From positions 1,798,001-1,862,000 of the forward strand of contig NZ_CP007501.1 of assembly GCF_000973625.1 (NCBI RefSeq): a DNA stretch of 64,000 bases, read 5' to 3'. This document shows, in pieces, positions 35,273 to 45,271 of the stretch. The stretch is from Polynucleobacter duraquae (GTDB taxonomy: Bacteria > Pseudomonadota > Gammaproteobacteria > Burkholderiales > Burkholderiaceae). The stretch's first letter is position 1, and the number at the start of each line of letters is the position of its first letter. The position numbers and the translations under genes were made by a program. The notes beneath the pieces are model-generated. The model did no database searches. It saw only the letters and a program-made list of their open reading frames with translations, and was not told the DNA's origin.

Positions 35273-36853
35273 ATGATCCGCACAGCCTTACTCTCTGTTT
35301 CTGATAAAAATGGCATTGTGCCGTTCGCTAAAGCCCTCCATGAACAAGGCATCAAGCTGATCTCTACTGGTGGCACTGCAAAACTCTTAGCTCAAAATAA
35401 TCTGCCCGTAGTAGAAGTATCTTCACTTACCCAGTTTCCAGAGATGCTCGATGGCCGCGTAAAGACCTTGCATCCGATGGTGCATGGTGGCCTACTAGCT
35501 CGCCGAGATTTTCCTGATCATATGGCCGCATTGAAAGAGCATGGTATCGGTACGATCGACATGCTCGTGATTAACCTCTACCCATTTAACGAAACAGTTG
35601 CCAAAGCAGATTGTTCATTTGAAAATGCAGTGGAAAACATTGATATTGGTGGCCCAGCGATGTTGCGTGCTGCTGCCAAGAACCACCAAGATGTCACTGT
35701 ATTGATTTCTCCAGACGATTACGCACCCATTCTCGAGGAGATGAAAGCCCATAAGAACGTAGTTTCTTACAAGACCAATTTGGGCCTGGCTAAAAAAGTA
35801 TTTGCCCATACAGCCCAATACGATGGCGCAATTGCAAATTATTTATCTGCATTAGGCGATGACCTCGATCACAAAAAACGTTCCGCCTTTCCAGAAACAC
35901 TACACCTTGCCTTTGAAAAGGTACAAGAGATGCGTTACGGTGAGAACCCACACCAATCAGCCGCTTTCTATAAAGATATTGATCCAGTTTTTGGCGCGCT
36001 TGCTAATTACAAACAATTGCAAGGCAAGGAACTTTCTTACAACAATATCGCTGATGCTGACTCTGCTTGGGAATGCGTCAAGAGTTTTACTGGCAACGCT
36101 GGTGGTGCCGCAGCTTGCGTCATCATCAAACACGCTAACCCTTGCGGCGTAGCCGTTGCTGCCAACGCCCTTGAGGCCTATCAGAAGGCTTTCAAAACAG
36201 ACCCAAGTTCAGCCTTTGGTGGAATCATCGCTTTTAACGTGCACTGTGATGGCGCTGCAGCTGAAGCGATTTCTAAGCAGTTCGTAGAGGTACTAATTGC
36301 TCCTAGCTTTAGTGATGAAGCTAAGGCCATCTTCGCTACGAAACAAAATGTGCGTCTCTTAGAGATTCCTCTGGGTACTACATTTAATGCTTTTGACTTT
36401 AAACGCGTTGGTGGTGGCTTGCTAGTTCAGTCTCCTGATGCAAAGAACGTCCTTGAGAACGAAATGCGGGTTGTCAGCAAACGTCTTCCAACTCCAAGTG
36501 AAATGCACGACATGATGTTTGCATGGCGTGTTGCGAAGTTCGTAAAGTCTAATGCGATTGTGTATTGTGCCAACGGCATGACGCTGGGTATTGGTGCTGG
36601 CCAAATGAGCCGTGTCGACTCTGCTCGTATGGCGAGTATTAAGGCGGAGAATGCTGGACTCAGCCTCAAAGGCTCTGCAGTAGCAAGTGATGCCTTCTTC
36701 CCATTTCGTGATGGCTTAGATGTCGTTGTAAATGGTGGCGCAAGTTGTGCCATTCAACCGGGTGGCAGTATGCGTGATGATGAAATCATTGCGGCAGCCA
36801 ATGAACATGGTATTGCCATGATCTTTACCGGCACACGCCATTTCCGTCACTAA
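35273..36853 (+). CDS. purH: bifunctional AICAR formyltransferase/IMP cyclohydrolase
   Basis: 526 residues. The N-terminal MGS-like IMP cyclohydrolase domain ([27 protein letters not shown]) is followed by the formyltransferase domain ([11 protein letters not shown] and [14 protein letters not shown]). It catalyses the last two steps of IMP synthesis. It lies between fis and ruvC, six bases before the latter. Confidence 0.99.
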   Translation: MIRTALLSVSDKNGIVPFAKALHEQGIKLISTGGTAKLLAQNNLPVVEVSSLTQFPEMLDGRVKTLHPMVHGGLLARRDFPDHMAALKEHGIGTIDMLVINLYPFNETVAKADCSFENAVENIDIGGPAMLRAAAKNHQDVTVLISPDDYAPILEEMKAHKNVVSYKTNLGLAKKVFAHTAQYDGAIANYLSALGDDLDHKKRSAFPETLHLAFEKVQEMRYGENPHQSAAFYKDIDPVFGALANYKQLQGKELSYNNIADADSAWECVKSFTGNAGGAAACVIIKHANPCGVAVAANALEAYQKAFKTDPSSAFGGIIAFNVHCDGAAAEAISKQFVEVLIAPSFSDEAKAIFATKQNVRLLEIPLGTTFNAFDFKRVGGGLLVQSPDAKNVLENEMRVVSKRLPTPSEMHDMMFAWRVAKFVKSNAIVYCANGMTLGIGAGQMSRVDSARMASIKAENAGLSLKGSAVASDAFFPFRDGLDVVVNGGASCAIQPGGSMRDDEIIAAANEHGIAMIFTGTRHFRH

Positions 36854-36859
36854 TCACTT

Positions 36860-37381
36860 ATGCGCTGGATAGGAATCGACCCAGGTCTACGAACAACTGG
36901 TTTTGGTGTCATTGATGTCAATGGTCAAAAGCTGAGCTATGTAGCCTCTGGGACAATTGAAAGTGGTGATCCAGACCAAGGCCTTCCTGTGAGATTAGGA
37001 ATCTTGTATGCGGGCATTAAAGAAGTGTTGGAGACTTACCATCCAGAGCAAGCGGCTATTGAAGAAGTATTTCTCAACGTCAATCCTCGCTCCACCCTCA
37101 TGCTGGGTCAAGCTCGAGGTGCAGTAATTGCTGCCTTAGTATCTGATAAGCTCCCCGTTGCTGAATACAGCGCACTGAGAGTAAAGCAATCCATCGTAGG
37201 AACCGGTAGAGCCACTAAGCCACAAGTTCAAGAAATGGTGAAACGTTTACTTCGCCTCAGTCGCGCCCCGGGAACGGATGCTGCAGATGCTTTGGGGGTA
37301 GCGATTTGCGCTGCACATCATGCCCAAATCCCAAAAGCAATTACTACCGCTCTTGCACCCAAAAATAGTAGCAAGAAATAA
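36860..37381 (+). CDS. ruvC: Holliday-junction resolvase RuvC
   Basis: 173 residues, RNase H fold. The acidic active site is D7 ([12 protein letters not shown]), E in AAIEEVF and the C-terminal pair in [18 protein letters not shown]. It cuts Holliday junctions in concert with RuvAB, encoded next. Confidence 0.98.
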   Translation: MRWIGIDPGLRTTGFGVIDVNGQKLSYVASGTIESGDPDQGLPVRLGILYAGIKEVLETYHPEQAAIEEVFLNVNPRSTLMLGQARGAVIAALVSDKLPVAEYSALRVKQSIVGTGRATKPQVQEMVKRLLRLSRAPGTDAADALGVAICAAHHAQIPKAITTALAPKNSSKK

Positions 37382-37395
37382 CAATCTAAACAGGT

Positions 37396-37401
37396 TAAGA
37401 T
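37396..37401 (+). promoter_or_regulatory. -10 box TAAGAT positioned for a leaderless ruvA mRNA
   Basis: TAAGAT ends six bases before the ATG at 37408, in the 26-base ruvC-ruvA gap. No -35 match and no Shine-Dalgarno are seen. Confidence 0.4.
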
Positions 37402-37407
37402 CTTTAC

Positions 37408-37992
37408 ATGATTGGTCGCATTCAAGGAATTCTCGTTTCAGTCCATCCACCCCGCCTCTTGGTGGATTGCCAAGGTGTTGGCTATGAGATCGATGTGCCC
37501 ATGAGTACCCTGTACCAATTGCCAGAGACTAATCAAAAAATTACACTACTCACCCACTTCCAAGTCCGAGAAGATGCGCAGCAACTCTTTGGATTTGCCA
37601 CTGAAACTGAGCGTGAAGCATTTAGACAGCTGATCAAGATCAGTGGCGTTGGTTCGCGCACGGCACTTGCGGTACTTTCTGGCATGAGCATCAATGAATT
37701 GGCACAAGCGATTGCTATGCAAGAGGCAGGGCGCTTAACTCAAGTACCGGGTATTGGCAAAAAGACTGCAGAGCGTCTTTGCCTTGAGCTTAAAGGGAAG
37801 TTAGCTCCAGATTTAGGAATTGTTGGCGGTAAGCCTCAGGTAATTGAAGCAAGCAGCGAGATATTACAAGCCCTATTGGCGCTGGGGTATTCAGAAAAAG
37901 AGGCGCATCTCGCCCTCAAACAAATCCCGCCAGATACCACCGTATCAGATGGTATCCGCATGGGTCTGAAATACCTCTCGAAGTCTTCATAA
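37408..37992 (+). CDS. ruvA: Holliday-junction DNA helicase subunit RuvA
   Basis: 194 residues. An OB-fold N-terminal domain ([10 protein letters not shown]) is followed by two helix-hairpin-helix motifs ([21 protein letters not shown] and [19 protein letters not shown]) and a C-terminal domain that contacts RuvB. It binds four-way junctions as a tetramer and loads RuvB. Confidence 0.98.
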   Translation: MIGRIQGILVSVHPPRLLVDCQGVGYEIDVPMSTLYQLPETNQKITLLTHFQVREDAQQLFGFATETEREAFRQLIKISGVGSRTALAVLSGMSINELAQAIAMQEAGRLTQVPGIGKKTAERLCLELKGKLAPDLGIVGGKPQVIEASSEILQALLALGYSEKEAHLALKQIPPDTTVSDGIRMGLKYLSKSS

Positions 37993-38011
37993 CCAGTCAC
38001 CTAAACACCGC

Positions 38012-38017
38012 TACACT
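38012..38017 (+). promoter_or_regulatory. -10 box TACACT positioned for a leaderless ruvB mRNA
   Basis: TACACT ends six bases before the ATG at 38024, in the 31-base ruvA-ruvB gap. No Shine-Dalgarno is seen and no good -35. Confidence 0.4.
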
Positions 38018-38023
38018 TGCAGT

Positions 38024-39091
38024 ATGGCAATCCACACAGAAGACCTCAGCTCAATCCCCGAAGATTTACCGGAAGCTAATGACCGTATCGTTAGTGGTGC
38101 AGCAGGCAATTCTGAAGCTGTTTTTGAGAGGGCCCTTCGTCCCAAACAACTTGATGAGTATGTTGGCCAAACTAAGGCTCGCGCCCAATTAGAGATCTTC
38201 ATTACAGCGACCAGAGCAAGACAAGAAGCACTTGATCATGTTCTCCTCTTTGGCCCTCCTGGACTTGGCAAGACTACTCTAGCCCACATCATCGCCAGAG
38301 AGCTTGGAGTGAACTTACGCCAAACCAGTGGCCCGGTTCTGGATAGGCCTGGTGACCTTGCCGCATTACTCACCAATTTAGAAGCAAACGATGTGCTCTT
38401 TATTGATGAAATTCATCGCCTCTCTCCGGTAGTGGAAGAAATCCTGTATCCCGCTCTTGAGGACTACAGCCTGGATATCATGATTGGCGAAGGTCCCGCA
38501 GCGCGTAGCGTCAAGATTGATCTCAAGCCGTTTACTTTGATCGGAGCAACCACTCGTGCTGGCATGCTCACTAACCCGCTACGTGATCGTTTTGGTATTG
38601 TGGCAAGACTCGAGTTCTACACTACTGAAGAGCTCACCAAAATTATTACGCGCTCTGCCAGCTTACTTAAAGCCGATATTGATCCTGAGGGGTCAGTTGA
38701 GATTGCGAAGCGCGCTAGAGGTACTCCACGTATTGCTAATCGCCTATTGCGTCGTGTACGGGACTATGCCGAAGTCAAAGGTACTGGCACCATCACTAAA
38801 GAAATGGCCGATGCCGCATTGAAGATGCTTGACGTAGATCCAAGCGGCTTCGATGTGATGGACCGTAAATTGCTTGAAGCTATCTTGCACAAGTTTGATG
38901 GCGGCCCTGTAGGTATTGATAACTTAGCAGCTGCTATTGGCGAGGAGCGAGACACTATTGAGGATGTATTGGAGCCTTACCTTATTCAGCAAGGCTACCT
39001 ACAAAGAACCTCTAGAGGAAGAGTGGCAACACGTCAGGCTTATGAGCACTTTGGGCTCACGCCACCAAGTAACTCCGCAATAGAATCCTAA
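38024..39091 (+). CDS. ruvB: Holliday-junction branch-migration ATPase RuvB
   Basis: 355 residues. AAA+ core with Walker [12 protein letters not shown] and Walker [10 protein letters not shown], sensor GATTRAG, and a C-terminal winged helix. Hexamers drive branch migration with RuvA. It ends convergently, three bases from tyrS. Confidence 0.99.
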   Translation: MAIHTEDLSSIPEDLPEANDRIVSGAAGNSEAVFERALRPKQLDEYVGQTKARAQLEIFITATRARQEALDHVLLFGPPGLGKTTLAHIIARELGVNLRQTSGPVLDRPGDLAALLTNLEANDVLFIDEIHRLSPVVEEILYPALEDYSLDIMIGEGPAARSVKIDLKPFTLIGATTRAGMLTNPLRDRFGIVARLEFYTTEELTKIITRSASLLKADIDPEGSVEIAKRARGTPRIANRLLRRVRDYAEVKGTGTITKEMADAALKMLDVDPSGFDVMDRKLLEAILHKFDGGPVGIDNLAAAIGEERDTIEDVLEPYLIQQGYLQRTSRGRVATRQAYEHFGLTPPSNSAIES

Positions 39092-39094
39092 GAC

Positions 39095-40327
39095 TTAACT
39101 CAGAGTGACCTTGGCAAACTTGCGTTTGCCTACTTGCACAACAAAGGTACCGGCCTCGATTTTTAATTGTTTATCAGCCACTGTTATGCCATCAATCTTC
39201 ACACCGTTTTGCTCAATATTGCGATTGGCTTCAGATGTTGACGGTGCCAATCCTGCAGCCTTAAGTAGGTTAGCAATCCCTATCGGCGCACCCGAAATAT
39301 TGACTTCAGGAATGTCATCCGGTACACCACCTTTAGCTCGGTGATTAAAGTCTTCTAAAGCTTTTTCAGCAGCTGCTTGCGAATGAAAACGAGCAACGAT
39401 TTCTTGTGCGAGTAGTACTTTGCAATCTTTAGGATTTCTACCGGCAGCAACTTCTTGCTTCATTAAGTCAATCTCTGCCATAGGACGGAATGACAACAAG
39501 GTGAAGTAATCCCACATCAATTCGTCGGAGATGCTCAAGAGCTTGCCAAACATCTCACCAGCAGGCTCACTGATGCCAATGTAATTCCCTTTGGATTTAC
39601 TCATCTTATCTACGCCATCTAAACCGACGAGGAGTGGCATGGTCAAAATACATTGCGGTTCTTGTCCATACTCACGTTGGAGTTCACGTCCGACTAAGAG
39701 ATTAAATTTCTGATCAGTACCACCAAGCTCTAAGTCGCTCTTCAAAGCAACAGAGTCATACCCCTGCATCAATGGATACAAGAACTCATGCACAGAAATC
39801 GGTACACCACTACGGTAGCGCTTAGTAAAGTCATCGCGCTCCAACATTTGCGCAACGGTATATCTAGCAGCCAACTGAATCATGCCGCGTGCGCCTAGTG
39901 GATCACACCACTCGCTGTTATAGCGGACTTCAGTTTTAGCGGGGTCGAGCACCATGCTTGCTTGACGATAGTAAGTCTGAGCATTGACAGCAATTTCTTC
40001 AGCAGTCAGCGGCGGGCGTGTTGCATTCCGTCCAGAAGGATCGCCAATCATGCTCGTGAAATCACCAATCAAGAAAATCACGGTATGACCTAAATCTTGG
40101 AGCTGGCGTAATTTATTCAGCACAACCGTATGGCCCAAATGAATATCTGGAGCAGTGGGGTCTAATCCCAACTTAATACGCAAAGGAATGCCCGTTGCTT
40201 GGCTCTTAGCTAGCTTTTGAATCCAATCCGCCTCAACCAATAACTCATCACAACCTCTTTTTGTTACTTCGAGGGCTGCAAAAACTTCGGGAGTCAGTGG
40301 GTATTTTTGTTCTGGTTTAGCCGTCAT
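39095..40327 (-). CDS. tyrS: tyrosyl-tRNA synthetase
   Basis: 410 residues from the ATG at 40327 ([15 protein letters not shown]); the frame stays open for 55 codons upstream but that stretch looks non-coding and would overlap anmK. Class I signatures HLGHTVV (HIGH) and [10 protein letters not shown]-terminal S4 domain ([14 protein letters not shown]) binds tRNA. The length fits the TyrZ-like branch of TyrRS with S4. It is divergent from anmK. Confidence 0.97.
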   Translation of the reverse strand: MTAKPEQKYPLTPEVFAALEVTKRGCDELLVEADWIQKLAKSQATGIPLRIKLGLDPTAPDIHLGHTVVLNKLRQLQDLGHTVIFLIGDFTSMIGDPSGRNATRPPLTAEEIAVNAQTYYRQASMVLDPAKTEVRYNSEWCDPLGARGMIQLAARYTVAQMLERDDFTKRYRSGVPISVHEFLYPLMQGYDSVALKSDLELGGTDQKFNLLVGRELQREYGQEPQCILTMPLLVGLDGVDKMSKSKGNYIGISEPAGEMFGKLLSISDELMWDYFTLLSFRPMAEIDLMKQEVAAGRNPKDCKVLLAQEIVARFHSQAAAEKALEDFNHRAKGGVPDDIPEVNISGAPIGIANLLKAAGLAPSTSEANRNIEQNGVKIDGITVADKQLKIEAGTFVVQVGKRKFAKVTLS

Positions 40328-40416
40328 GCTGTATTGGTGAACTGATTCGGTTAAATTAGTATTTAGATTGCTAAAGCATAATTGTCGCATTCCTGAGAAC
40401 AAAGCCCTGATACCGC

Positions 40417-41547
40417 ATGAATAAGCCCCATCCACTCTATATTGGCCTGATGTCTGGCACCAGCCTAGATGGGATAGATGCCGTACTGGCAAAGATTGAG
40501 AACGCTGGTGATACCAGCCTTCTGGGCTCCATAAGCCTTGCCTTTAGCCCTGAATTACGCAAAGCCCTTCTGGACTTACAGAGTCCCGGGCCAAACGAGA
40601 TTCACCGGGAAAATCAGGCGGCCAATGCCCTAGCGCTAGCTTATGCAGATGCAGTCAAGCAATTACTTACTCAGAATGATCTTTCTCCTGGCGATATAAG
40701 TGCGATAGGTGCCCATGGCCAGACAATTCGCCATCAAGCTGATCTTGCCAATCATCTTGCCTATACACACCAGACTCTCAACCCAGCACTTCTTGCAGAG
40801 CTGACCGAAATTGATGTCATCGCAGACTTTAGAAGTCGCGACCTTGCTGCTGGTGGTCATGGTGCCCCCTTAGTGCCAGCCTTTCATGCACAGCAGTTTG
40901 ATGCAGATAAAAATATCGCCGTACTCAATCTTGGCGGTATTGCAAATCTGACCCTATTACCCAAAGACACAGAAGTAAAAGGCTTTGATTGTGGTCCTGG
41001 CAATATGTTGATGGATGCTTGGATTGCGGAACAACAAGGCCATACATTTGATGAAAATGGTACTTGGGCATCACAGGGCAAAGTCAATCAAGCACTACTT
41101 GCAAGAATGATGACTGATTCATTTTTTGCAAAAGCTCCGCCAAAAAGTACAGGCCGTGACGACTTTCATTTGGAGTGGCTGCAAAAGTACATTGGTGCAG
41201 AAAACATCAACTCAGAGGATGTGCAAGCGACGCTACTGCAACTGACTGTGGACTCGTCACTCCAAGCAGTACTACGTTATGCACCGCAAACCCAGATTCT
41301 TATTGTCTGCGGTGGTGGTGCTCGTAATACTGCATTACTAGATTTATTAAAAACCAGGGCTAAAGAAATATTTAAAAACTCACTCGATATTATGACCAGC
41401 GATGTGTTTGGCATTGATCCACAACTAGTAGAAGGTCTTGCATTCGCATGGTTGGCTTGGGCTCATAAAGAAAAACGGCCAGCAAATTTGCCAGCCGTTA
41501 CGGGAGCGAAAGGTCCTAGGATTCTAGGCGCTTGCTATCCAGCTTAA
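40417..41547 (+). CDS. anmK: anhydro-N-acetylmuramic acid kinase
   Basis: 376 residues, sugar-kinase/actin fold. Motifs: [34 protein letters not shown] and [12 protein letters not shown]. It opens and phosphorylates 1,6-anhydro-MurNAc to MurNAc-6-phosphate, recycling wall fragments. With AmgK and MurU, also in this window, it gives two entry points for MurNAc; no MurQ is seen here. It is near erpA and tyrS, a common order. Confidence 0.97.
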   Translation: MNKPHPLYIGLMSGTSLDGIDAVLAKIENAGDTSLLGSISLAFSPELRKALLDLQSPGPNEIHRENQAANALALAYADAVKQLLTQNDLSPGDISAIGAHGQTIRHQADLANHLAYTHQTLNPALLAELTEIDVIADFRSRDLAAGGHGAPLVPAFHAQQFDADKNIAVLNLGGIANLTLLPKDTEVKGFDCGPGNMLMDAWIAEQQGHTFDENGTWASQGKVNQALLARMMTDSFFAKAPPKSTGRDDFHLEWLQKYIGAENINSEDVQATLLQLTVDSSLQAVLRYAPQTQILIVCGGGARNTALLDLLKTRAKEIFKNSLDIMTSDVFGIDPQLVEGLAFAWLAWAHKEKRPANLPAVTGAKGPRILGACYPA

Positions 41548-41558
41548 GTTATTAAGCT
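41541..41558. terminator. candidate hairpin between anmK and erpA ends
   Basis: AGCTTA and TAAGCT form a 6-bp AT-rich stem across the anmK stop, followed by TGTTCTT. It lies between two convergent genes. The stem is weak. Confidence 0.3.
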
Positions 41559-41563
41559 TGTTC

Positions 41564-41950
41564 TTATGCGGAGAAAGAAGAGCCACAACCGCAAGTTGTT
41601 TGCGCGTTAGGATTCTTAATCACAAACTGTGATCCGTTGATATCTTCTTTATAATCAATCTCAGCGCCAACTAAATATTGGAAGCTCATCGAATCAACCA
41701 GTAAAGTTACGCCATTCTTTTCAAATAGGGTGTCATCTTCGTTCACAGCATCATCAAATGTGAATCCGTACTGAAATCCTGAACAACCGCCACCCTGAAC
41801 AAACACACGTAACTTCAATTCTGGATTACCTTCTTCAGCAATCAAGTCAGCCACTTTTGCAGCTGCGCTATCCGTGAACACCAATGGGGTTGGTGGCTCG
41901 GCTAAGTCTTGTGCCGGTTGCGTAATTTCTTGCGTAGCTAATTGGGTCAT
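41564..41950 (-). CDS. erpA: iron-sulfur cluster insertion protein ErpA
   Basis: 128 residues, A-type carrier. Three conserved cysteines: one in [11 protein letters not shown] and two in TTCGCGSSF at the C-terminus. It passes Fe-S clusters to apo-proteins, possibly including MiaB and the Rieske and ferredoxin proteins of this window. AGGAG precedes the ATG. Confidence 0.95.
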   Translation of the reverse strand: MTQLATQEITQPAQDLAEPPTPLVFTDSAAAKVADLIAEEGNPELKLRVFVQGGGCSGFQYGFTFDDAVNEDDTLFEKNGVTLLVDSMSFQYLVGAEIDYKEDINGSQFVIKNPNAQTTCGCGSSFSA

Positions 41951-42033
41951 GATCTGCTCCTAATTCAAAAGGCGATAGTCTATTTTAGGCTTTTAATTCC
42001 AAGTGTGCTGAAGGGTCTTTCCAGTTGACTCCA

Positions 42034-43092
42034 TTATGGTGAAACGGCAATTTGTGTCAATCCAGTGGTCTCAGGCAAGCCAAACATCAGGTTCATACAC
42101 TGAACCCCTTGGCCTGAAGCACCCTTTACTAGGTTATCCTCAACCACCAAAATCACTAAAGTATCACCATCACCAGGGCGGTGAATGGCAATCCGCAAAC
42201 CATTGCTACCCCTCACTGAGCGTGTTTCTGGATGGCTACCCGCTGGCATCACATCTACAAAAGGCTCGCCTTTGTAGAAATCTTCGTAGAGTTTTTGGAA
42301 ATCTACCTTCATTCCAGCCTCTGTCAAGCGCACATATAAGGTTGAATGAATACCCCTAATCATTGGTGTTAAGTGCGGCACAAATGTCAGGCCAATCTGA
42401 TCGTGACCGGCAATAGCCTTCAAGCCTTGGACAATTTCTGGAAGATGGCGGTGGCCTTTAACAGCATAAGCTTTGAAGTTATCACCAGATTCTGACATTA
42501 AAGTCCCAATTTCTGCCTTGCGTCCAGCACCTGAGGTACCCGACTTAGAGTCAGAAATAATATGCGTGCCATCAATGAGCTGTTTGCCACTAGTAGACTT
42601 TGGTGAAAGCAGTGGAGCAAGACCCAATTGAACGGAAGTGGGATAGCAACCAGCCAAACCCACGACGCGGGCTTTTTTAATTTCTTCACGATTGATTTCA
42701 GCCAAACCATAAACCGCTTCAGCCAAAATTTCTGGGCAGCCATGTTCCATACCGTACCACTTAGTAAATTCTTTAACATCTTTCAAACGGAAGTCGGCAG
42801 CCAGATCCAAAATCTTCACATTGTTTGCAAGCAATTCTTTTGCTTGTGCCATTGCTACGCCATGTGGCGTTGCAAAGAAAACGACATCACATTCATTTAA
42901 TTTGGCTTCATCCGGTGTAGTGAACTTGAGATCAATCCGACCACGTAAAGAGGGGAACATTTCCGAGACCGGCATGCCAGCTTCTGTGCGTGAAGTAATT
43001 GCCTGAATTTGAACTTCGGGGTGCTGCGCCAGCAAGCGCAGTAGTTCCACTCCGGTATATCCAGTGCCACCTACGATGCCAACTTTAATCAT
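42034..43092 (-). CDS. argC: N-acetyl-gamma-glutamyl-phosphate reductase
   Basis: 352 residues from ATG 43092 ([18 protein letters not shown]), chosen because GGAG lies eight bases upstream; a TTG four codons earlier overlaps that site. NADPH-binding GGTGYTG; catalytic cysteine in [16 protein letters not shown]. Third step of arginine synthesis. It lies beyond the rpsI terminator and is probably expressed on its own. Confidence 0.98.
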   Translation of the reverse strand: MIKVGIVGGTGYTGVELLRLLAQHPEVQIQAITSRTEAGMPVSEMFPSLRGRIDLKFTTPDEAKLNECDVVFFATPHGVAMAQAKELLANNVKILDLAADFRLKDVKEFTKWYGMEHGCPEILAEAVYGLAEINREEIKKARVVGLAGCYPTSVQLGLAPLLSPKSTSGKQLIDGTHIISDSKSGTSGAGRKAEIGTLMSESGDNFKAYAVKGHRHLPEIVQGLKAIAGHDQIGLTFVPHLTPMIRGIHSTLYVRLTEAGMKVDFQKLYEDFYKGEPFVDVMPAGSHPETRSVRGSNGLRIAIHRPGDGDTLVILVVEDNLVKGASGQGVQCMNLMFGLPETTGLTQIAVSP

Positions 43093-43151
43093 GCCATTCT
43101 CCAAAATACTGACAGATGAATTTTATCTGTCTAATACCTAGATTGTAGAAA

Positions 43152-43178
43152 CAAAAAGGGCCGCTTGCGCGACCCTTT
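43152..43178 (-). terminator. intrinsic terminator after rplM-rpsI
   Basis: On the minus strand a 10-bp stem (AAAGGGTCGC with GCGGCCCTTT, one G-U pair) closes a GCAA tetraloop and is followed by TTTTTG. A strong terminator for the ribosomal-protein pair. Confidence 0.9.
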
Positions 43179-43204
43179 CGATAAAACTGAAGCGACTGAA
43201 AGAA

Positions 43205-43606
43205 TTAGCGCTTGCTGAACTGCTTACGACGACGCGCGCCGTGCAGACCAACTTTTTTACGCTCAACTTCACGAGCATCGCGAGTTACCAAGCCTGCTTT
43301 AGACAGGGTCGGCTTCAAAGCGTTGTCGTAGTCGATCAATGCACGAGTAACACCGTGACGAACTGCACCAGCTTGTCCAGTTTCACCGCCACCGCTAACG
43401 TTTACTTTGATATCAAAGGTTGTTAGGTGAGCCGTGAGAGCCAAAGGCTGACGAGCGATCATGCGTGATGTTTCGCGAGCAAAGTAAGCATCGATAGGTT
43501 TACCGTTAACAGTAATCTCACCTTTGCCAGATTTAATGAATACACGTGCTACAGAGCTCTTGCGACGACCTGTACCGTAATTCCAATTTCCGTAATTAAT
43601 AGCCAT
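43205..43606 (-). CDS. rpsI: 30S ribosomal protein S9
   Basis: 133 residues, normal length. [14 protein letters not shown] start region and the basic tail [10 protein letters not shown] that reaches the P-site. AAGGAAA precedes the ATG. Ten bases after rplM. Confidence 0.99.
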   Translation of the reverse strand: MAINYGNWNYGTGRRKSSVARVFIKSGKGEITVNGKPIDAYFARETSRMIARQPLALTAHLTTFDIKVNVSGGGETGQAGAVRHGVTRALIDYDNALKPTLSKAGLVTRDAREVERKKVGLHGARRRKQFSKR

Positions 43607-43615
43607 TTGGTTTCC

Positions 43616-44044
43616 TTAAATCTCTAACGCTTTTGGCTGTTGAGCCGCATGCGGATGACTGGCGTCGCCATAGACTTTTAATTTCTTTATCATGGCATAA
43701 CCTAGTGGGCCTTTTGGCAACATACCCTTCACAGCCTTTTCTAAGGCACGACCTGGGAAACGGTCTTGCATCTTGTCAAAGTTGGTCGAGCTAATACCAC
43801 CTGGGTATCCGCTGTGACGGTAATAAATTTTGTTCAAGCCTTTTGTGCCTGTGACACGCAGCTTAGAAGAGTTGATGACAACAATAAAGTCGCCGGTATC
43901 AACGTGTGGGGTGTATTCAGGCTTGTGCTTGCCGCGTAGACGGAGTGCCACTTCACTGGCGACACGACCGAGGACTTTGTCCGTAGCGTCAATCACGAAC
44001 CATTCATGCACTACCTCGTGGGATTTTGCAGAAAAAGTTTTCAT
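43616..44044 (-). CDS. rplM: 50S ribosomal protein L13
   Basis: 142 residues. Family features: [46 protein letters not shown] and MLPKGPLG. It is an early assembly protein of the large subunit, first gene of rplM-rpsI. In E. coli L13 represses its own mRNA leader; here the upstream region holds a candidate small RNA or attenuator. Confidence 0.99.
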   Translation of the reverse strand: MKTFSAKSHEVVHEWFVIDATDKVLGRVASEVALRLRGKHKPEYTPHVDTGDFIVVINSSKLRVTGTKGLNKIYYRHSGYPGGISSTNFDKMQDRFPGRALEKAVKGMLPKGPLGYAMIKKLKVYGDASHPHAAQQPKALEI

Positions 44045-44201
44045 GATTTCTTAAATTGTTATAGTCAAAAAATTACTCCAATCAAATTACGTCCACCTTG
44101 GCCCTGCTTATGTTTGCAAGCTCGCAGATTCTGTAATTCACTTGGTAAAACAATTACCGCTGACTGGTTCGGTAATTCAGTAAAGCCTTGAATTGTAACC
44201 C
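44045..44201 (-). promoter_or_regulatory. rplM upstream region
   Basis: The 157 bases between the hairpin at 44202-44229 and the rplM ATG. A possible -10 (CAGAAT at 44128-44133, minus strand) is followed by the GC-rich discriminator GCGAGC, a trait of stringently controlled promoters. The -35 is poor. AAGAAA is the only Shine-Dalgarno candidate. No open frame of note. Confidence 0.3.
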
Positions 44202-44229
44202 AAAAAAACCCAGGAACGAGTCCTGGGTT
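44202..44229 (-). terminator. strong intrinsic terminator upstream of rplM
   Basis: AACCCAGGA (44207-44215) pairs perfectly with TCCTGGGTT (44221-44229) over a five-base loop; on the minus strand seven Ts follow. It ends any minus-strand transcript arriving from the right and is not preceded by a gene on that strand, which points to a small RNA or an attenuated leader. Confidence 0.85.
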
Positions 44230-44302
44230 GGAATCCACCTATGTTTAAGTGGAGGAGACACTGGGAGGCACATCGATATCTTATATAAGACTGACAGCCA
44301 AT
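44202..44302 (-). ncRNA. candidate ~100-nt small RNA or rplM attenuator
   Basis: A minus-strand promoter (-35 TTGCGT at 44333-44338, 18-base spacer, -10 TAGAAT at 44309-44314) predicts a start near 44302, and a strong terminator ends at 44202. The RNA would contain a short TCTTATATAAGA palindrome (44279-44290), an unpaired stretch with CCUCCC (44263-44268) and CUCCUCC (44251-44257), an 8-bp hairpin (44234-44253, loop of four) and the terminator stem. The CUCC stretches complement Shine-Dalgarno sequences. It could be a free small RNA or, since rplM follows 157 bases on, a leader whose terminator is sometimes bypassed. Confidence 0.55.
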
Positions 44303-44308
44303 ATGGTT

Positions 44309-44338
44309 ATTCTACACAAGAAATATGGTGCAACGCAA
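44309..44338 (-). promoter_or_regulatory. promoter of the candidate small RNA
   Basis: TTGCGT (44333-44338) and TAGAAT (44309-44314) on the minus strand, spaced 18 bases, with TGTG directly before the -10. Sequence match only. Confidence 0.5.
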
Positions 44339-44428
44339 GAATATTGACCAAAATCAACTTTTTGATGCTTTTTAGCAAAAAATAGCTAGCAACTATTAGC
44401 TGTAATAATTGGTAAACTATTGATAATA

Positions 44429-44456
44429 TTGATTAATTTTGTAAATTAGGGGTCGC
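44429..44456 (+). promoter_or_regulatory. candidate osmC promoter region
   Basis: The AT-rich run before osmC contains TTGATA followed 16 bases later by TAAATT, then GGGG about eight bases before the ATG. A plausible sigma70 promoter with a very short leader; the AT-rich context makes chance matches likely. Confidence 0.35.
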
Positions 44457-44460
44457 TAAC

Positions 44461-44886
44461 ATGGAATGTCAAGTAAGTTGGTTGGGTAATGGCGGCATGG
44501 CGTTTTCGGCAAAAACCGGTAGTGGTCACCAGGTCACAATGGATGGGCCACCCGAAGCTGGGGGCAAAAATAGTGCCTCAAGGCCTATGGAACTGATTTT
44601 GGCGGGAACTGGCGGCTGTGCCGCCTTTGATGTGGTTTTAATCCTACAAAAGGCTCGCCAAGAGATTAGCGCTTGCGATGTCCAGCTGACAGCCGAGCGA
44701 GCAGAGACTGAGCCTAAAGTATTTACAAAAATTAACCTGCATTTCACGGTTAAAGGCAAAAACCTCGATTTGTCTAAGGTTGAGCGTGCAGTCAAGCTTT
44801 CCCACGAAAAGTACTGCTCCGCGACAACTATGCTCGCCAAGACGGCAGAGATTACTTATTCAATCGACGTCCTGAATGACGAATAA
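44461..44886 (+). CDS. OsmC-family peroxiredoxin-like protein
   Basis: 141 residues. The two conserved cysteines are in GTGGCAAFDVV and HEKYCSATTML, the OsmC/Ohr arrangement; the second motif fits the OsmC/YhfA branch. Such proteins reduce organic peroxides with a thiol pair. A GGGG site precedes the ATG. It stands alone, between the small-RNA candidate and rnpB, both on the other strand. Confidence 0.9.
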   Translation: MECQVSWLGNGGMAFSAKTGSGHQVTMDGPPEAGGKNSASRPMELILAGTGGCAAFDVVLILQKARQEISACDVQLTAERAETEPKVFTKINLHFTVKGKNLDLSKVERAVKLSHEKYCSATTMLAKTAEITYSIDVLNDE

Positions 44887-44898
44887 GTCTTGAGAAAG

Positions 44899-45208
44899 TG
44901 CAGAGTCAATCGATAAGCCGGATTCTGTCGCCTAGATTTGCATCTAGGGGCAATCATTCCTCTAGGCCGGCAGTTACCTGACGGCTCAAGCTCCCTACCC
45001 GCAGACTCAGCGGGACGCCTCATCGCCTGCTTACTTGGGATTGCTCCAGGTGGAGGTTACCGCGTTTCACCGTAACTAAATACGCTCGTCTCTGTGGCCC
45101 TATTCCTCACGTCACCGTGGATGGCCGTTAGCCATCACCCTTCCCTATGGAGTCCGGACTTTCCTCCCCCACAATAAAGTGGCGGCGATTGCCCAATTGA
45201 CTCTGCGC
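44899..45208 (-). ncRNA. rnpB: RNase P RNA (bacterial class A)
   Basis: Read on the minus strand, the region contains the hallmark blocks of rnpB: GAGGAAAGTCCGGACTCC near the 5' end, then CACAGAGACGAG, GGTGAAACGCGGTAACC, GGGTAGGGAGCTTGAGCC and ACAGAATCCGGCTTATCG at the 3' end. Helix P1 is clear: bases 45194-45206 pair with 44900-44912 over at least 11 contiguous base pairs. It is the catalytic RNA that matures tRNA 5' ends. Exact ends are uncertain by a few bases. About 310 nt is a little short for class A, suggesting trimmed peripheral helices. Confidence 0.95.
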
Positions 45209-45271
45209 CTGCAGTCTAACGCAGTCGCAGAAATTTGGTCTAAAAAATAAATAGTGAAAGCCTTAACTTAC

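Noticed and set aside
40328..40492. 55-codon N-terminal extension of tyrS
   Set aside because: Atypical composition for TyrRS, overlaps divergent anmK; the ATG at 40327 gives the normal N-terminus.
44188..44385. 65-codon open frame on the plus strand between rplM and osmC
   Set aside because: No ribosome-binding site or recognisable family, and it runs antisense through the terminator and small-RNA candidate; better explained by those.
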